A stretch of 64,000 bases of DNA from Variovorax sp. OAS795. Its GTDB lineage: Bacteria > Pseudomonadota > Gammaproteobacteria > Burkholderiales > Burkholderiaceae_C. Positions 1 to 8,595 of this stretch are shown piece by piece. The stretch spans positions 1,736,001-1,800,000 of the forward strand of contig NZ_JBEPOH010000001.1 of NCBI RefSeq assembly GCF_040546685.1. The letters are read 5' to 3'. Below the pieces are notes generated by a model. It was not told where the DNA came from. It made no database searches and was given only the letters and a program-made list of their open reading frames with translations. The stretch's first letter is position 1, and every line of letters starts with the position of its first letter. The translations under genes were made by a program, and so were the position numbers.

Positions 1-1297
1 TGTCCTTCAGGCACTCCTCCTGGATGATGCGCAGGATCTGCAGCGCGCTCGATTCGGTGTCGCGGATGTGGCCCGAGCCGCCGCAGCGGGGGCAGGGGAT
101 CGACGAACCTTCCGAGAGCGCCGGCTTCAGGCGCTGGCGGCTCATTTCCATCAGGCCGAACTTGCTGATCGAGCCGAACTGCACGCGGGCGCGGTCTTGC
201 CGCAGCGCGTCGCGCAGGCGGCTCTCGACTTCGCGGCGGTTCTTCGACTCGTCCATGTCGATGAAGTCGATGACGATCAGGCCGCCCAGGTCGCGCAGGC
301 GCATCTGGCGGGCCACTTCGTCGGCGGCTTCGAGGTTGGTGCGGGTGGCGGTCTCTTCGATGTCGCCGCCCTTGATGGCGCGGGCCGAGTTCACGTCGAC
401 CGACACCAGTGCCTCGGTGTGGTCGATCACGATGGCGCCGCCCGAGGGCAGCTGCACGGTGCGCGCATAGGCCGACTCGATCTGGTGCTCGATCTGGAAG
501 CGGCTGAACAGCGCGGCATCGTCGCGGTAGCGCTTCACGCGGGCGGCATGCTCGGGCATGACGTGCGCCATGAACTGCTGCGCCTGGTCGTAGATGTCGT
601 CGGTGTCGATCAGGATGTCGCCGATGTCGTGATTGAAATAGTCACGGATGGCGCGGATGACGAGCGACGATTCCTGGTAGATCAGGAACGCGCCCTTGCC
701 GCCCTTGGCGGCGCCGTCGATGGCGCCCCAGAGCTTGAGCAGGTAGTTCAGGTCCCACTGGAGTTCGGGCGCCGAGCGGCCGATGCCGGCGGTGCGCGCG
801 ATGATGCTCATGCCCTTCGGGTACTCGAGCTGGTCCATCGCCTCCTTGAGTTCGGCGCGGTCGTCGCCCTCGATGCGCCGGCTCACGCCGCCGCCGCGCG
901 GATTGTTGGGCATCAGCACGACATAGCGGCCGGCCAGCGAGATGAACGTGGTGAGGGCTGCGCCCTTGTTGCCGCGTTCTTCCTTCTCGACCTGGACGAC
1001 CAGTTCCTGGCCTTCCCGGATGACGTCCTGGATGCGTGCCTGGTTGGCGGAAACGCCTTCGGCGAAGTATTGCTTCGAGATTTCCTTGAACGGCAGGAAG
1101 CCGTGGCGGTCTTCACCGTAGTCGACGAAACAGGCTTCGAGCGAAGGCTCGACGCGCGTCACGACGGCCTTGTAGATGTTGCCCTTGCGCTGTTCGCGCC
1201 CTTCGATCTCGATTTCGTAGTCGAGGAGCTTTTGCCCGTCGACGATGGCCAGGCGGCGTTCTTCGGCCTGCGTGGCATTGATCAGCATCCGCTTCAT
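1..1297 (-). CDS. rne: Ribonuclease E, N-terminal catalytic part (cut by window edge)
   Basis: Endoribonuclease that starts mRNA decay and matures rRNA and tRNA; core of the degradosome at the inner membrane. The 432 codons present begin [10 protein letters not shown] and contain the S1 RNA-binding domain (about residues 35-120), the DNase I-like catalytic core with the IVIDHTEAL...VDVNSARA acidic motif and a later DFIDMDES motif, and the Zn-link CPRC at residues 402-405. The C-terminal scaffold lies outside the window. The ATG is preceded by AAGGAC at a good distance. It diverges from rluC, the same arrangement as in E. coli. Identity is very secure; RNase G lacks this full match of spacing and neighbourhood. 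Confidence 0.96.
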   Translation of the reverse strand, partial: MKRMLINATQAEERRLAIVDGQKLLDYEIEIEGREQRKGNIYKAVVTRVEPSLEACFVDYGEDRHGFLPFKEISKQYFAEGVSANQARIQDVIREGQELVVQVEKEERGNKGAALTTFISLAGRYVVLMPNNPRGGGVSRRIEGDDRAELKEAMDQLEYPKGMSIIARTAGIGRSAPELQWDLNYLLKLWGAIDGAAKGGKGAFLIYQESSLVIRAIRDYFNHDIGDILIDTDDIYDQAQQFMAHVMPEHAARVKRYRDDAALFSRFQIEHQIESAYARTVQLPSGGAIVIDHTEALVSVDVNSARAIKGGDIEETATRTNLEAADEVARQMRLRDLGGLIVIDFIDMDESKNRREVESRLRDALRQDRARVQFGSISKFGLMEMSRQRLKPALSEGSSIPCPRCGGSGHIRDTESSALQILRIIQEECLKD

Positions 1298-1854
1298 GAT
1301 GCGTTGTCCTTATATGTATCGTTCTGCGGCCCATGACGGGCCAACGATGCACGGACGACGCCCGCGAAACCAGGGAATTGCCGCTTGGCCCCGGATGCTG
1401 TCACTGCCGCGGCAAGCGCGGGCAGGCCTCTCGAGCGTCAGCTCAAGAAGACAGCCGGGGTGGGGGCGCGTGGATGGGCGCGAGCCAGGTTCGGTGTTGA
1501 GCAGCTATCTTATTGATAGCTGGTTGCGCAATGGTGGCGCGCGGTGCGGATGACTCAATGCCTGAGGCCGCTGGCAGAAGCCAGGTGGGCCAGCGCAGGC
1601 ACATTTGAATCAGCAGCATCAACACAAGGGACTCGCTTCGATCCGCCGGCAGCTTGGAAGCTGCAGGCTGGGTATTCCGTATCGGTGTTTCGTGGGTGTC
1701 GGCTTGACTTGGGTGCAGGGGCTGCCACTTTGCGCCATTGCGCGGGGTTTGCAGTCTCGGCGCCAAAGCGGCATCGACCTCGCAGCGTTGTCGTGGGTGT
1801 TTGACGGCAGTGATCTAAACTTCTGTCTAATCAAGCACTTACACGACCGCGCTG
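1298..1854. other. Divergent rne/rluC intergenic region
   Basis: These 557 bases hold no convincing gene; open frames here look random. They must carry the promoters of rne (leftward) and rluC (rightward). A TTGACG at 1801-1806 followed 19 bases later by TCTAAT is a weak rluC promoter candidate. The length leaves room for a long rne 5' leader, which in E. coli is the target of RNase E autoregulation; whether that applies here is inference. A small inverted repeat sits at 1502-1522. Confidence 0.5.
1502..1522. repeat. Small inverted repeat (CAGCTATC-5-GATAGCTG)
   Basis: Perfect 8-base arms around the loop TTATT, followed by GTTGCGCA. This looks like the short AGCTAT...ATAGCTG-TTGCGC element scattered between genes in Comamonadaceae. 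That family assignment is from memory of related genomes, not from a search. It could also act as a weak terminator or mRNA hairpin in the rne leader. Confidence 0.45.
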
Positions 1855-2967
1855 GTGAAAAACATTATAGGTGCGAAGCAAAGCCCTTCGGCCGCTCCAA
1901 ATCCCGCAGTTCCAGATCCCGCGGTCCCCAAGACCACGGCCGAGGGCGGGGCGCCGCACGCATCGATCAAATTCATCACGGTCGATGCCGAATCCGCCGG
2001 GCAGCGGCTGGACAACTTCCTGTTCCGCCACTTGAAGGGCGTGCCCAAGACCCACGTCTACCGGATCATCCGGTCGGGCGAAGTGCGCATCAACAAGGGG
2101 CGCGCGCAAGCCGACTCCCGGATCGAAACCGGCGACGTGCTGCGGCTGCCGCCGGTGCGGATTTCGCCGCGCGCCGAAGAGGGCGCCGTGGCACCTGCGC
2201 CGGCGCGCGAATTCCCGGTGCTGCTGGAAGATGACGCGCTGATTGCCATCGACAAGCCCGCCGGCGTGGCGGTGCATGGTGGCAGCGGGGTGAGCTTTGG
2301 CGTGATCGAGCAGCTGCGTACCGCGCGGCCCGGCGCGAAGTTCCTGGAGCTGGTGCACCGGCTCGACCGCGAGACCTCGGGCATCCTGCTGGTGGCCAAG
2401 AAGCGCAGCGCGCTGGTGGCGCTGCAGGACCAGTTCCGGGAGCGGGAGACGGGCAAGACCTATCTTGCGCTGGTCGAAGGTGCCTGGCCCGCGAACAAGA
2501 AGGTGCTCGACGCGCCGCTCGCCAAATACCTGTTGCCGGGCGATGGCGCCGGCGCCGGGGAGCGCCGCGTGCGCGTGGTGGCCAAGGACCACCCCGACGC
2601 CATGCGTGCCGTGACGCTGGTGCGCGTGCTCGCGCGGCTCACGCTGCCGGGCGATGCCGCGCCGCTGTCGCTGCTGGCCGTCACCATCAAGACCGGCCGC
2701 ACGCACCAGATCCGCGTGCACCTTGCGTCGGCCGGGCATGCGATTGCGGGCGACGACAAATACGGCGACTTCGAGCGCCAGCGCGTGCTGCACAGGCTCG
2801 GCCTCAAGCGCATGTTCCTGCATGCCTGGCGCTTGCAGTTCAACCATCCCGCGAGCGGCGAGCGCGTGGCGCTGCAAACCGGCCTGCCGCCCGAACTGCA
2901 CGCATTGATGCCGCCCCAGGCGCTCGAGGCGCTTGCCCAACATCCCACTCCCACGGCCAATGACTGA
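1855..2967 (+). CDS. rluC: 23S rRNA pseudouridine synthase RluC
   Basis: Converts U955, U2504 and U2580 of 23S rRNA (E. coli numbering) to pseudouridine. The 370-residue protein has an N-terminal S4 RNA-binding domain (about 45-100: RLDNFLFRHL ... GEVRIN ... GDVLRLP) and the RluA-family catalytic motif HRLDRETSG with Asp171, then the TGRTHQIRVH block near the end. The start is GTG. The first 35 residues are a Pro/Ala-rich extension with an in-frame duplication (PAVPDPAVP). It heads a tight rightward operon and overlaps the next gene by 8 bases. RluC rather than RluD is favoured by the position opposite rne. Confidence 0.93.
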   Translation: MKNIIGAKQSPSAAPNPAVPDPAVPKTTAEGGAPHASIKFITVDAESAGQRLDNFLFRHLKGVPKTHVYRIIRSGEVRINKGRAQADSRIETGDVLRLPPVRISPRAEEGAVAPAPAREFPVLLEDDALIAIDKPAGVAVHGGSGVSFGVIEQLRTARPGAKFLELVHRLDRETSGILLVAKKRSALVALQDQFRERETGKTYLALVEGAWPANKKVLDAPLAKYLLPGDGAGAGERRVRVVAKDHPDAMRAVTLVRVLARLTLPGDAAPLSLLAVTIKTGRTHQIRVHLASAGHAIAGDDKYGDFERQRVLHRLGLKRMFLHAWRLQFNHPASGERVALQTGLPPELHALMPPQALEALAQHPTPTAND

Positions 2968-3631
2968 TTCCTCCAGACCCCTTCGCTTCGACCTGATCGC
3001 CTTCGACTGGGACGGCACGCTGTACGACTCCACGCGCCTCATCGTGCGCTGCATCCAGGCGGCCGTGGTCGATGTGGGCGGCGCCAAGCCGAGCGAGGAC
3101 GACGCCGCCTGGGTCATCGGCCTGGGCCTGGCCGAGGCCCTGGCGCGTGCGGCCCCCGACGTACCGAAGGAAAAATACGCCGAGCTCGGCGCCCGCTACC
3201 GCTATCACTACCTGCAGCACCAGGACGACCTCGTGCTGTTCGACGGCGTGCTGCAGATGCTCGATGCCTTGCGCGCACGCGGCCACAAGCTCGCGGTGGC
3301 CACGGGCAAATCGCGCCGCGGCCTGAACGAGGCGCTGAAATCGATGGCGCTTCGCGACCGTTTCGATGCGTCGCGCACGGCCGACGAGACCTTCGGCAAG
3401 CCGCACCCCTGCATGCTGCTGGAACTGATGGAAGAGCTCGACGTCCCGGCCGAGCGCACGTTGATGATCGGCGACACCACCCACGACCTGCAGCTGGCGC
3501 TCAACGCAGGCTGTGCCAGCGTGGGCGTGAGCTACGGCGCGCACGAGCCCGAGAGCTTCGACGAGCTGAAGCCGTTGTTCGTCGCGCATTCGGTGGCCAG
3601 CCTCGAGGCATGGCTGCTGGACAACGCCTGA
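2960..3631 (+). CDS. HAD-IA family phosphatase (Gph-like)
   Basis: Haloacid-dehalogenase hydrolase of the phosphoglycolate phosphatase type; substrate not shown by sequence. The 223-residue protein has motif I FDWDGT (nucleophile Asp16, acid/base Asp18), a helical cap domain, motif II around VATGKSRRG, Lys in FGKPHP (motif III) and MIGDTTHD (motif IV). The ATG at 2960 is chosen because motif I then sits near the N terminus and the gene overlaps rluC by 8 bases, suggesting translational coupling. It lies between an rRNA-modification gene and a Rieske protein, so context does not settle the substrate. Confidence 0.85.
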   Translation: MTDSSRPLRFDLIAFDWDGTLYDSTRLIVRCIQAAVVDVGGAKPSEDDAAWVIGLGLAEALARAAPDVPKEKYAELGARYRYHYLQHQDDLVLFDGVLQMLDALRARGHKLAVATGKSRRGLNEALKSMALRDRFDASRTADETFGKPHPCMLLELMEELDVPAERTLMIGDTTHDLQLALNAGCASVGVSYGAHEPESFDELKPLFVAHSVASLEAWLLDNA

Positions 3632-3645
3632 GCGAAGATCCTGCG

Positions 3646-4017
3646 ATGAGCGAAGAAGCGCCGATTCCCCTGTGCAACGCCTCCGACCTGGTCGAAGGCG
3701 GACGGGCGGTCCCGTTCGACGTGGTCTACGGCGGCGAAACCTGCCGCGCCTTTGCGGTGCGCTTCGAAGGGCAGCCGCATGCCTACCTGAACCGGTGCAG
3801 CCACGTGGCGATGGAGCTCGATTTCCAGCCCGACCGCTTTTTCGACGACAGCGGCCAGTGGCTGCTCTGCGCCACCCATGGCGCGGTCTACAAGCCCGAT
3901 ACCGGCGAATGCGCGGGCGGTCCGTGCCGCGGCGGCCTCGTGAAGATCGCCCTCAGCGAACGTGACGGCGTGGTGCACTGGCATACTGCCTGGAACCTCC
4001 ATCCCCTGACTTTCTGA
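3646..4017 (+). CDS. Small Rieske [2Fe-2S] protein
   Basis: A 123-residue stand-alone Rieske ferredoxin domain. The cluster ligands are visible as C51-x-H53 and C75-x-x-H78, with the usual intervening loop. It has no signal peptide or membrane segment, so it should be cytoplasmic, unlike the bc1 Rieske subunit, and no oxygenase domain, so it resembles an electron-transfer partner (NirD/BphF-like fold). The natural redox partner is unknown. It ends one base before the next ATG, so it is co-transcribed with the HAD phosphatase and the S49 peptidase. Confidence 0.88.
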   Translation: MSEEAPIPLCNASDLVEGGRAVPFDVVYGGETCRAFAVRFEGQPHAYLNRCSHVAMELDFQPDRFFDDSGQWLLCATHGAVYKPDTGECAGGPCRGGLVKIALSERDGVVHWHTAWNLHPLTF

Positions 4018-4018
4018 A

Positions 4019-5062
4019 ATGACCGACCCGAACCGCACGGAACCCGAAGGTTTTGATCCTTTTGAGCCGGCCACTCCCATTGCGTCCTCGCAGGGCGCGC
4101 CACGCAGCATGGCGAAGGACCCGACGCAACGCCCCGGGTGGGAGCGTGCGACGCTCGAGAAGCTCGCCTTCGCCTCCCTGAACGAGCAGAAGGCCGCGCG
4201 CCGCTGGAAGACCTTCACACGCCTTTCGTGGCTCGCGTTCTTCATCTTCCTGGTCTGGCTCGCGATGTCGCGCAACGCGCCGAGCGCCGCGAAGACGACG
4301 GCCCACACCGCGGTCGTCGAGATCAAGGGAGAAATCGCCAACGGCGGCGACGCGAGTGCCGAGTTCGTGGTCGCGGCCATGAAGACCGCTTTCGAGGACG
4401 AGGGTGCGAAGGGCATCGTCCTGCTGATCAACTCGCCCGGCGGCAGCCCCGTGCAGGCCGGCATCATCAGCGACGAGATCAAGCGCATGAAGGCCAAGTA
4501 CAAGAAGCCGGTCTACGCGGTGGTCGAAGAAACCTGCGCCTCGGCCGCCTATTACATTGCCGCCGCCACCGACAAGATCTTTGTCGACAAGGCCAGCATT
4601 GTCGGCAGCATCGGCGTGCTGATGGACGGCTTCGGCTTCACCGGGGTGATGGAGAAGGTGGGCGTGGAGCGGCGCTTGCTCACGGCCGGCGAGAACAAGG
4701 GCTTCCTCGACCCGTTCAGCCCGATGAGCGACGCTCAGCGCGCCCATGCCCAGGCCATGCTGAACCAGATCCACACGCAGTTCATCAACGTGGTGAAGGC
4801 AGGCCGCGGCGACCGGCTCAAGCTCGACACGCCGGGGCTCTTCAGCGGCCTGTTCTGGAGCGGCGAGCAAGCCGTCCAGTTCGGCCTGGCCGACCAGCTG
4901 GGCAACGTGGACTACGTGGCGCGCGAAGTGATCAAGGCCGAAACGGTGACTGACTACACGCGGCGCGACAACGTGGCCGAGAAGCTCGCCAAGAAGTTCG
5001 GCGCTGCCATGGGCGACGCCACGGTGCGTTCGCTGCAGACCGCCACGCCCGCGCTGCGCTGA
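4019..5062 (+). CDS. S49 family signal-peptide peptidase (SppA/SohB-like)
   Basis: Membrane-anchored serine protease that likely cleaves leftover signal peptides or membrane protein fragments. The 347-residue protein has a cytoplasmic N terminus, a single membrane segment at about 68-84, then one S49 domain. The oxyanion region LLINSPGGSP, the nucleophile Ser175 in CASAAYYIA, and the general-base Lys227 in GENKGFLDPF fit the Ser/Lys dyad of the short (single-domain) SppA type. It starts one base after the Rieske stop. The convergent MFS gene ends 9 bases downstream. Confidence 0.9.
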   Translation: MTDPNRTEPEGFDPFEPATPIASSQGAPRSMAKDPTQRPGWERATLEKLAFASLNEQKAARRWKTFTRLSWLAFFIFLVWLAMSRNAPSAAKTTAHTAVVEIKGEIANGGDASAEFVVAAMKTAFEDEGAKGIVLLINSPGGSPVQAGIISDEIKRMKAKYKKPVYAVVEETCASAAYYIAAATDKIFVDKASIVGSIGVLMDGFGFTGVMEKVGVERRLLTAGENKGFLDPFSPMSDAQRAHAQAMLNQIHTQFINVVKAGRGDRLKLDTPGLFSGLFWSGEQAVQFGLADQLGNVDYVAREVIKAETVTDYTRRDNVAEKLAKKFGAAMGDATVRSLQTATPALR

Positions 5063-5071
5063 GGCTTTGGC

Positions 5072-6223
5072 TCAGGGGCGTGCGCCGGTGTCCGTGTAGC
5101 GGGCCGACGCCGCCAGCGCGACGGCGAATACCACCACGACATAGAGCGCGGCCGTGAGGGAAGCGGCCCGCGCCAGCAGGCCGATCACCGCCGGGCCCGC
5201 CATGAAACCCAGGTAGGCCACGGCCGAAACGGCCGCAATGCCTGTCGCGGGCTCGACGCCCGGCACCCGCGCCGAGGCGCCGAACAGGATCGGCACCACG
5301 TTTGCGAAGCCCACCCCCACGCCGGCAAAGCCGACCAGCGCGAGCCAGGGCAGGTCGGTCAGCAGAACCAGCGTCATGGCCGCGGCCGCCAGCACGCCGC
5401 TGCCGAGGAGCAGTGCGGCCGGCGAGAAGCGGGCCCGCATCGCATCGCCCCCGAAACGCGCAGCCGCCATGGCCGCTGAAAAGCTCGCATAGGCCAGGGC
5501 GGCCTGGTTCTGCGGGCTGCCGAGCTCCTGCTGCATGTAGAGCACGCTCCAGTCGTAGATGGCGCCTTCGGCGATGAGCCCCAGCGCAGCGAGCACGCCC
5601 AATACCGCGAGCACGCCGCGAGGCAGGCGGAATGAATGGTCGGCTGCGGACGCGTCGCTGGCAGCGGGCGGCTGGGGAAGCATGTGCCACGAAGAGACGG
5701 CCACCATCAGCACCATGGCAGCTGCGACCCACAGCAGGTGTGCCTGCGGGCCGAGCCCGGCAGCCAGTGCCGCGCTGCCGCTTGCGGCGCCAGCCATGCC
5801 GCCCAGGCTGAACATGCCATGCATGCCGCTCATCAGCGGCTGGCCGCCAAGAAGCTCGAGCTGCGCCGCTTCGGCATTGATGGCCACGTCGAACACGCTG
5901 GTCACGAGGCCGAACACCGCGAGCAGGGCCAGGAGGAAAAGGTAGCCGGGCATCGCGATCAATCCTGCGAGCAGCAGCGCGTAGATGCAGCCGCAGAGCG
6001 CGGCCATGCGCCTGGCACCATGGCGGCCGATCCACCGGCCGGCGCTGGTCAGTCCCAGCATCGCGCCCGCGCCGGCCGCCAGCATGGCCAGGCCCAATTG
6101 GGCTTCGTCGATGCCGTAGTGCGCCTTGACGGTCGGAACGTGCACGCCCCAGGTCGCGAAGATGAAGCCGGAAGCAAAGAACTGCGCGCGCGCGGCCCAG
6201 CGGGTGCTGGCGGTCGCCGCCAT
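5072..6223 (-). CDS. MFS transporter (YbjJ-like)
   Basis: Inner-membrane major facilitator, 383 residues, about 12 hydrophobic segments. The N terminus FASGFIFATWGVHVPTVK and the loop GRWIGRHGARR after the second segment correspond to the MFS motif A position. It resembles the YbjJ-type subgroup, whose substrates are largely uncharacterised. It is followed upstream by the methylase gene on the same strand with only 2 bases between, so the three leftward genes (yceF, methylase, MFS) are probably one transcript. Substrate cannot be read from sequence. Confidence 0.8.
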   Translation of the reverse strand: MAATASTRWAARAQFFASGFIFATWGVHVPTVKAHYGIDEAQLGLAMLAAGAGAMLGLTSAGRWIGRHGARRMAALCGCIYALLLAGLIAMPGYLFLLALLAVFGLVTSVFDVAINAEAAQLELLGGQPLMSGMHGMFSLGGMAGAASGSAALAAGLGPQAHLLWVAAAMVLMVAVSSWHMLPQPPAASDASAADHSFRLPRGVLAVLGVLAALGLIAEGAIYDWSVLYMQQELGSPQNQAALAYASFSAAMAAARFGGDAMRARFSPAALLLGSGVLAAAAMTLVLLTDLPWLALVGFAGVGVGFANVVPILFGASARVPGVEPATGIAAVSAVAYLGFMAGPAVIGLLARAASLTAALYVVVVFAVALAASARYTDTGARP

Positions 6224-6225
6224 CG

Positions 6226-6987
6226 TCAGCGCCCGATCGCGAACACGGCGGGCAGGCGCTCGTCCGCCAGGCCCTGTGCCTTGGAGCGCCAGCCCTTCAC
6301 CGTTTCGCTGCGCACCTGGGCGGTGGCGAGCGTCAGGCCGCGGGCCACGGCCAGCCGGGTGTTGTGCTGCAGCGTCTGGACCAGCGCCTGGAGCATCGCG
6401 GCGTTGCGGTACGGCGTTTCGATGAACAACTGGGTCTGGCCGGTCTTGAGGGCGAGCGCCTCGAGCTCCCGGATCCGGACCTGGCGCTCGCCCGAATCCT
6501 GCGGAAGATAGCCGACGAACGCGAAGTTCTGTCCGTTGAGGCCGCTGGCGGCCAACGCGAGCAGCAGCGAGACCGGGCCGGTGAGCGGCACCACCACGAT
6601 GCCCAGGTCGTGCGCCGCGCGCGCCACCGAGGAGCCGGGGTCGGCCACGGCCGGCATGCCGGCTTCGCTCAGCAGGCCGACGTCGTGGCCTTCGAGTGCG
6701 GCGGCCAGCAAGGGCTTCGCGTCGAACTGGCCGGCGTGGTCGCCTTTCTTGTGCACCTCGCGCGGCAGCTCCCGGATGTCCTGCGCCTGCAGGGACGCGG
6801 CCAGCGGAACGACGGCATCGATGCGCTTCAGGTAGGCGCGTGCCGACTTGGCGTTCTCGCAGATCCAGTGGGTGATGCCGGCCGCCGCCTGCAGCGTCCC
6901 GAGGGGCAGGGCGTCCTGCAGCGGCGCTTGCGTGTCGCAGCCGAAATCGAGCGGCGCGGGCACCAGGTAGAGCTTGCCGGGGTTCAC
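6226..6987 (-). CDS. SAM-dependent methyltransferase, divergent RsmI-like (tetrapyrrole-methylase fold)
   Basis: A 253-residue protein of the RsmI/tetrapyrrole methylase superfamily. It keeps the motif LLSEAGMPAVADPGSS (counterpart of SDAGTPGISDPG in RsmI), the LTGPVSLLLALAASGL stretch and FVGYLP followed by a basic helix and ETPYRNAAML. The N terminus (KLYLVPAPLDF) departs from the RsmI GTLYVVATPIGN signature, so this is a paralogue rather than RsmI itself; the target is unknown. The start codon overlaps the yceF stop by 4 bases (ATGA), which argues for coupling to YceF. Confidence 0.8.
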   Translation of the reverse strand: MNPGKLYLVPAPLDFGCDTQAPLQDALPLGTLQAAAGITHWICENAKSARAYLKRIDAVVPLAASLQAQDIRELPREVHKKGDHAGQFDAKPLLAAALEGHDVGLLSEAGMPAVADPGSSVARAAHDLGIVVVPLTGPVSLLLALAASGLNGQNFAFVGYLPQDSGERQVRIRELEALALKTGQTQLFIETPYRNAAMLQALVQTLQHNTRLAVARGLTLATAQVRSETVKGWRSKAQGLADERLPAVFAIGR

Positions 6988-7565
6988 AGCAGCTCGATCC
7001 CGGCGGAACGCAACATGCGGCAGGTGCGGATCAATGGCAGGCCGACCAGGGCCGTGGGGTCGTCGCTGTCGATAGCGCTCAGCAACGCGATGCCCAGGCC
7101 CTCGCTCTTGGCGCTGCCTGCGCAGTCGTAGGGCTGCTCGGCCTGCAGGTACTGCTCGATGGCGGCATCGCTGAGTTCGCGGAACACCACCCGGACCGGC
7201 GCCAGGTCGCGCTGGACGAAGCCCGTGGCCTGGCAGACGACCGCCACGGCGGTCTGGAACACCAGCGCCTGGCCGCGCATCCGGCGCAGTTGGGCCGTGG
7301 CGCGGGCGTGGTCGCCGGGCTTGCCGAGCGCTTCGCCCGCGAGATCGGCCACCTGGTCGGAGCCGATCACCACGGCTTCTGGAAACCGGGCGGCGACGGC
7401 CTGGGCTTTTTCAAGCGCCAGCCGCTCTGCCAGTTCGCGCGGCGTTTCTCCGCTCCGGGCGGTTTCGTCGACTTCCGGGGGCTGCACGTCGAAGGGCAGG
7501 CGCAGGCGCATCAGCAACTCGCGGCGGTAGCGCGAGGTGGAGGCAAGTATCAAGGGGCGTTGCAT
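6984..7565 (-). CDS. yceF: Maf-family nucleotide pyrophosphatase YceF
   Basis: House-cleaning enzyme hydrolysing modified nucleoside triphosphates; the YceF subgroup prefers 7-methyl-GTP. The 193-residue protein begins MQRPLILASTSRYRRELL, the signature Maf N terminus, and has the catalytic Asp70 in VIGSDQVADL plus GKPGDHARA. The start was set at the ATG complementary to 7563-7565 because it gives the standard Maf N terminus; longer reading adds 57 unrelated residues. In E. coli yceF is also beside yceD-rpmF-plsX, but here it faces away from yceD. Confidence 0.9.
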   Translation of the reverse strand: MQRPLILASTSRYRRELLMRLRLPFDVQPPEVDETARSGETPRELAERLALEKAQAVAARFPEAVVIGSDQVADLAGEALGKPGDHARATAQLRRMRGQALVFQTAVAVVCQATGFVQRDLAPVRVVFRELSDAAIEQYLQAEQPYDCAGSAKSEGLGIALLSAIDSDDPTALVGLPLIRTCRMLRSAGIELL

Positions 7566-7647
7566 GGCGACGATTGTGCGTGAGCTGCCAGGAAGCCTTT
7601 GGCGGGGCGCTGCCAATTCCCCCGGCCGGCGCGATAGACTGGTGCGG

Positions 7648-8205
7648 ATGAAGAGAGTATTTGCCCCCGAAAGGCTCGACGTGGTCGCCTTTGCCGCCGA
7701 GGCTGCGTCGCTTTCAGCCGACGATCCGGTGCCCAACTATCCCCGCCTGGTGCAGGAGCTCGCGTTGCCGACGCCCGGCGCCGTGGTTCACTGGAAGGCC
7801 GTGGGCGAGCAGCGCACCGGCGCACTGGGCAAGGCCGAGCCCTGGATGCACCTGGTGGCCGAGGCGACGGTGCCGCTGGTCTGCCAGCGCTGCCTCGCAC
7901 CGGTGGATACGCTTGTTGCATCGGACCGCTGGTTCCGTTTCGTGGCCGACGAAGCCACGGCCGACGCCCAGGACGACGAGTCGGGAGAAGACCTGCTCGT
8001 CGTGAGCCGCGATTTCGACCTCCATGCCCTGGTCGAGGACGAACTCCTGATGGAAATCCCGGTCATGCCGGTCCACGAGGTCTGCCCTGCGCCCCTTCAG
8101 CTGTCGTCCAGCGACGAGGACTTCAACGCGGCCGAAGAGGCCAAGCCGAACCCCTTCGCGGTGCTCGGCGCGTTGCGTTCGGGCAAGCCGGAAGAGGGCA
8201 AGTAG
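7648..8205 (+). CDS. yceD: YceD family protein (DUF177, 23S rRNA accumulation)
   Basis: Conserved bacterial protein encoded directly before rpmF; family members are needed for normal 23S rRNA accumulation. The 185-residue protein has the paired cysteines of VCQRCLAP (middle) and EVCPAP near the C terminus, the family hallmark, in an acidic context ([11 protein letters not shown] type segment). The ATG at 7648 gives [12 protein letters not shown], typical for the family; 82 bases separate it from the divergent yceF. It is followed by a promoter-like -10 and rpmF. Confidence 0.88.
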   Translation: MKRVFAPERLDVVAFAAEAASLSADDPVPNYPRLVQELALPTPGAVVHWKAVGEQRTGALGKAEPWMHLVAEATVPLVCQRCLAPVDTLVASDRWFRFVADEATADAQDDESGEDLLVVSRDFDLHALVEDELLMEIPVMPVHEVCPAPLQLSSSDEDFNAAEEAKPNPFAVLGALRSGKPEEGK

Positions 8206-8225
8206 CCCTTTCCCTCAGGCTGGGC

Positions 8226-8231
8226 TATAAT
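8226..8231 (+). promoter_or_regulatory. Promoter -10 (TATAAT) upstream of rpmF
   Basis: A perfect TATAAT hexamer lies 21 bases after the yceD stop and about 120 bases before rpmF. No good -35 is visible at 17 bases, so strength is uncertain. It would give rpmF a separate transcript with a leader of about 115 bases, consistent with high ribosomal-protein demand. Confidence 0.45.
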
Positions 8232-8351
8232 CATGGGCTTCGCGCGCGCCGCCGTGAGCAGCAAGACAGGCCAAGGCATTCCATGCATGCTTCTGTATTG
8301 CCACCGCCAGAGAGCGCATCCAATCACTCACCTAACAGTCCAGGAGCCATC

Positions 8352-8534
8352 ATGGCCGTCCAGCAAAACAAGAAGTCGCCTTCCAAGCGCGGCATGCACC
8401 GTTCCCACAATGCGCTGGTCGTGCCCGGCATCGCCGTGGAACCGACCACCGGCGAAACGCACCTGCGCCACCACATCAGCCCCAACGGTTTCTACCGTGG
8501 CCGCCAGGTGCTCAAGAACAAGTCCGAAGCCTGA
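8352..8534 (+). CDS. rpmF: 50S ribosomal protein L32
   Basis: 60-residue ribosomal protein, begins [20 protein letters not shown] and ends in the basic [13 protein letters not shown]. It is the zinc-free type (no CxxC pairs), as usual in Proteobacteria. The ATG is preceded by CAGGAGCC, a good ribosome binding site. It lies between yceD and plsX, the conserved order across Proteobacteria, and is followed at once by a strong terminator-like hairpin. Confidence 0.97.
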   Translation: MAVQQNKKSPSKRGMHRSHNALVVPGIAVEPTTGETHLRHHISPNGFYRGRQVLKNKSEA

Positions 8535-8551
8535 TCTCGGATCCCAAGGCC

Positions 8552-8594
8552 AAGGCCCGAAGCTACTTTTTCCGTAGCGTCGGGCCTTTGTTTT
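8552..8594 (+). terminator. Terminator/attenuator between rpmF and plsX
   Basis: Hairpin with outer arms AAGGCCCGA (8552-8560) and TCGGGCCTT (8580-8588) and inner arms GCTAC/GTAGC, loop of about 7 bases, followed by TTGTTTT. This is a textbook rho-independent terminator for rpmF. It ends 1 base before the plsX ATG at 8596, so plsX and the fab genes need readthrough, or another promoter that has not been identified. Confidence 0.75.
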
Positions 8595-8595
8595 G

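Noticed and set aside
8593..8595. TTG as the plsX start
   Set aside because: It directly precedes an ATG that gives the conserved N terminus; no ribosome binding site supports the TTG either.
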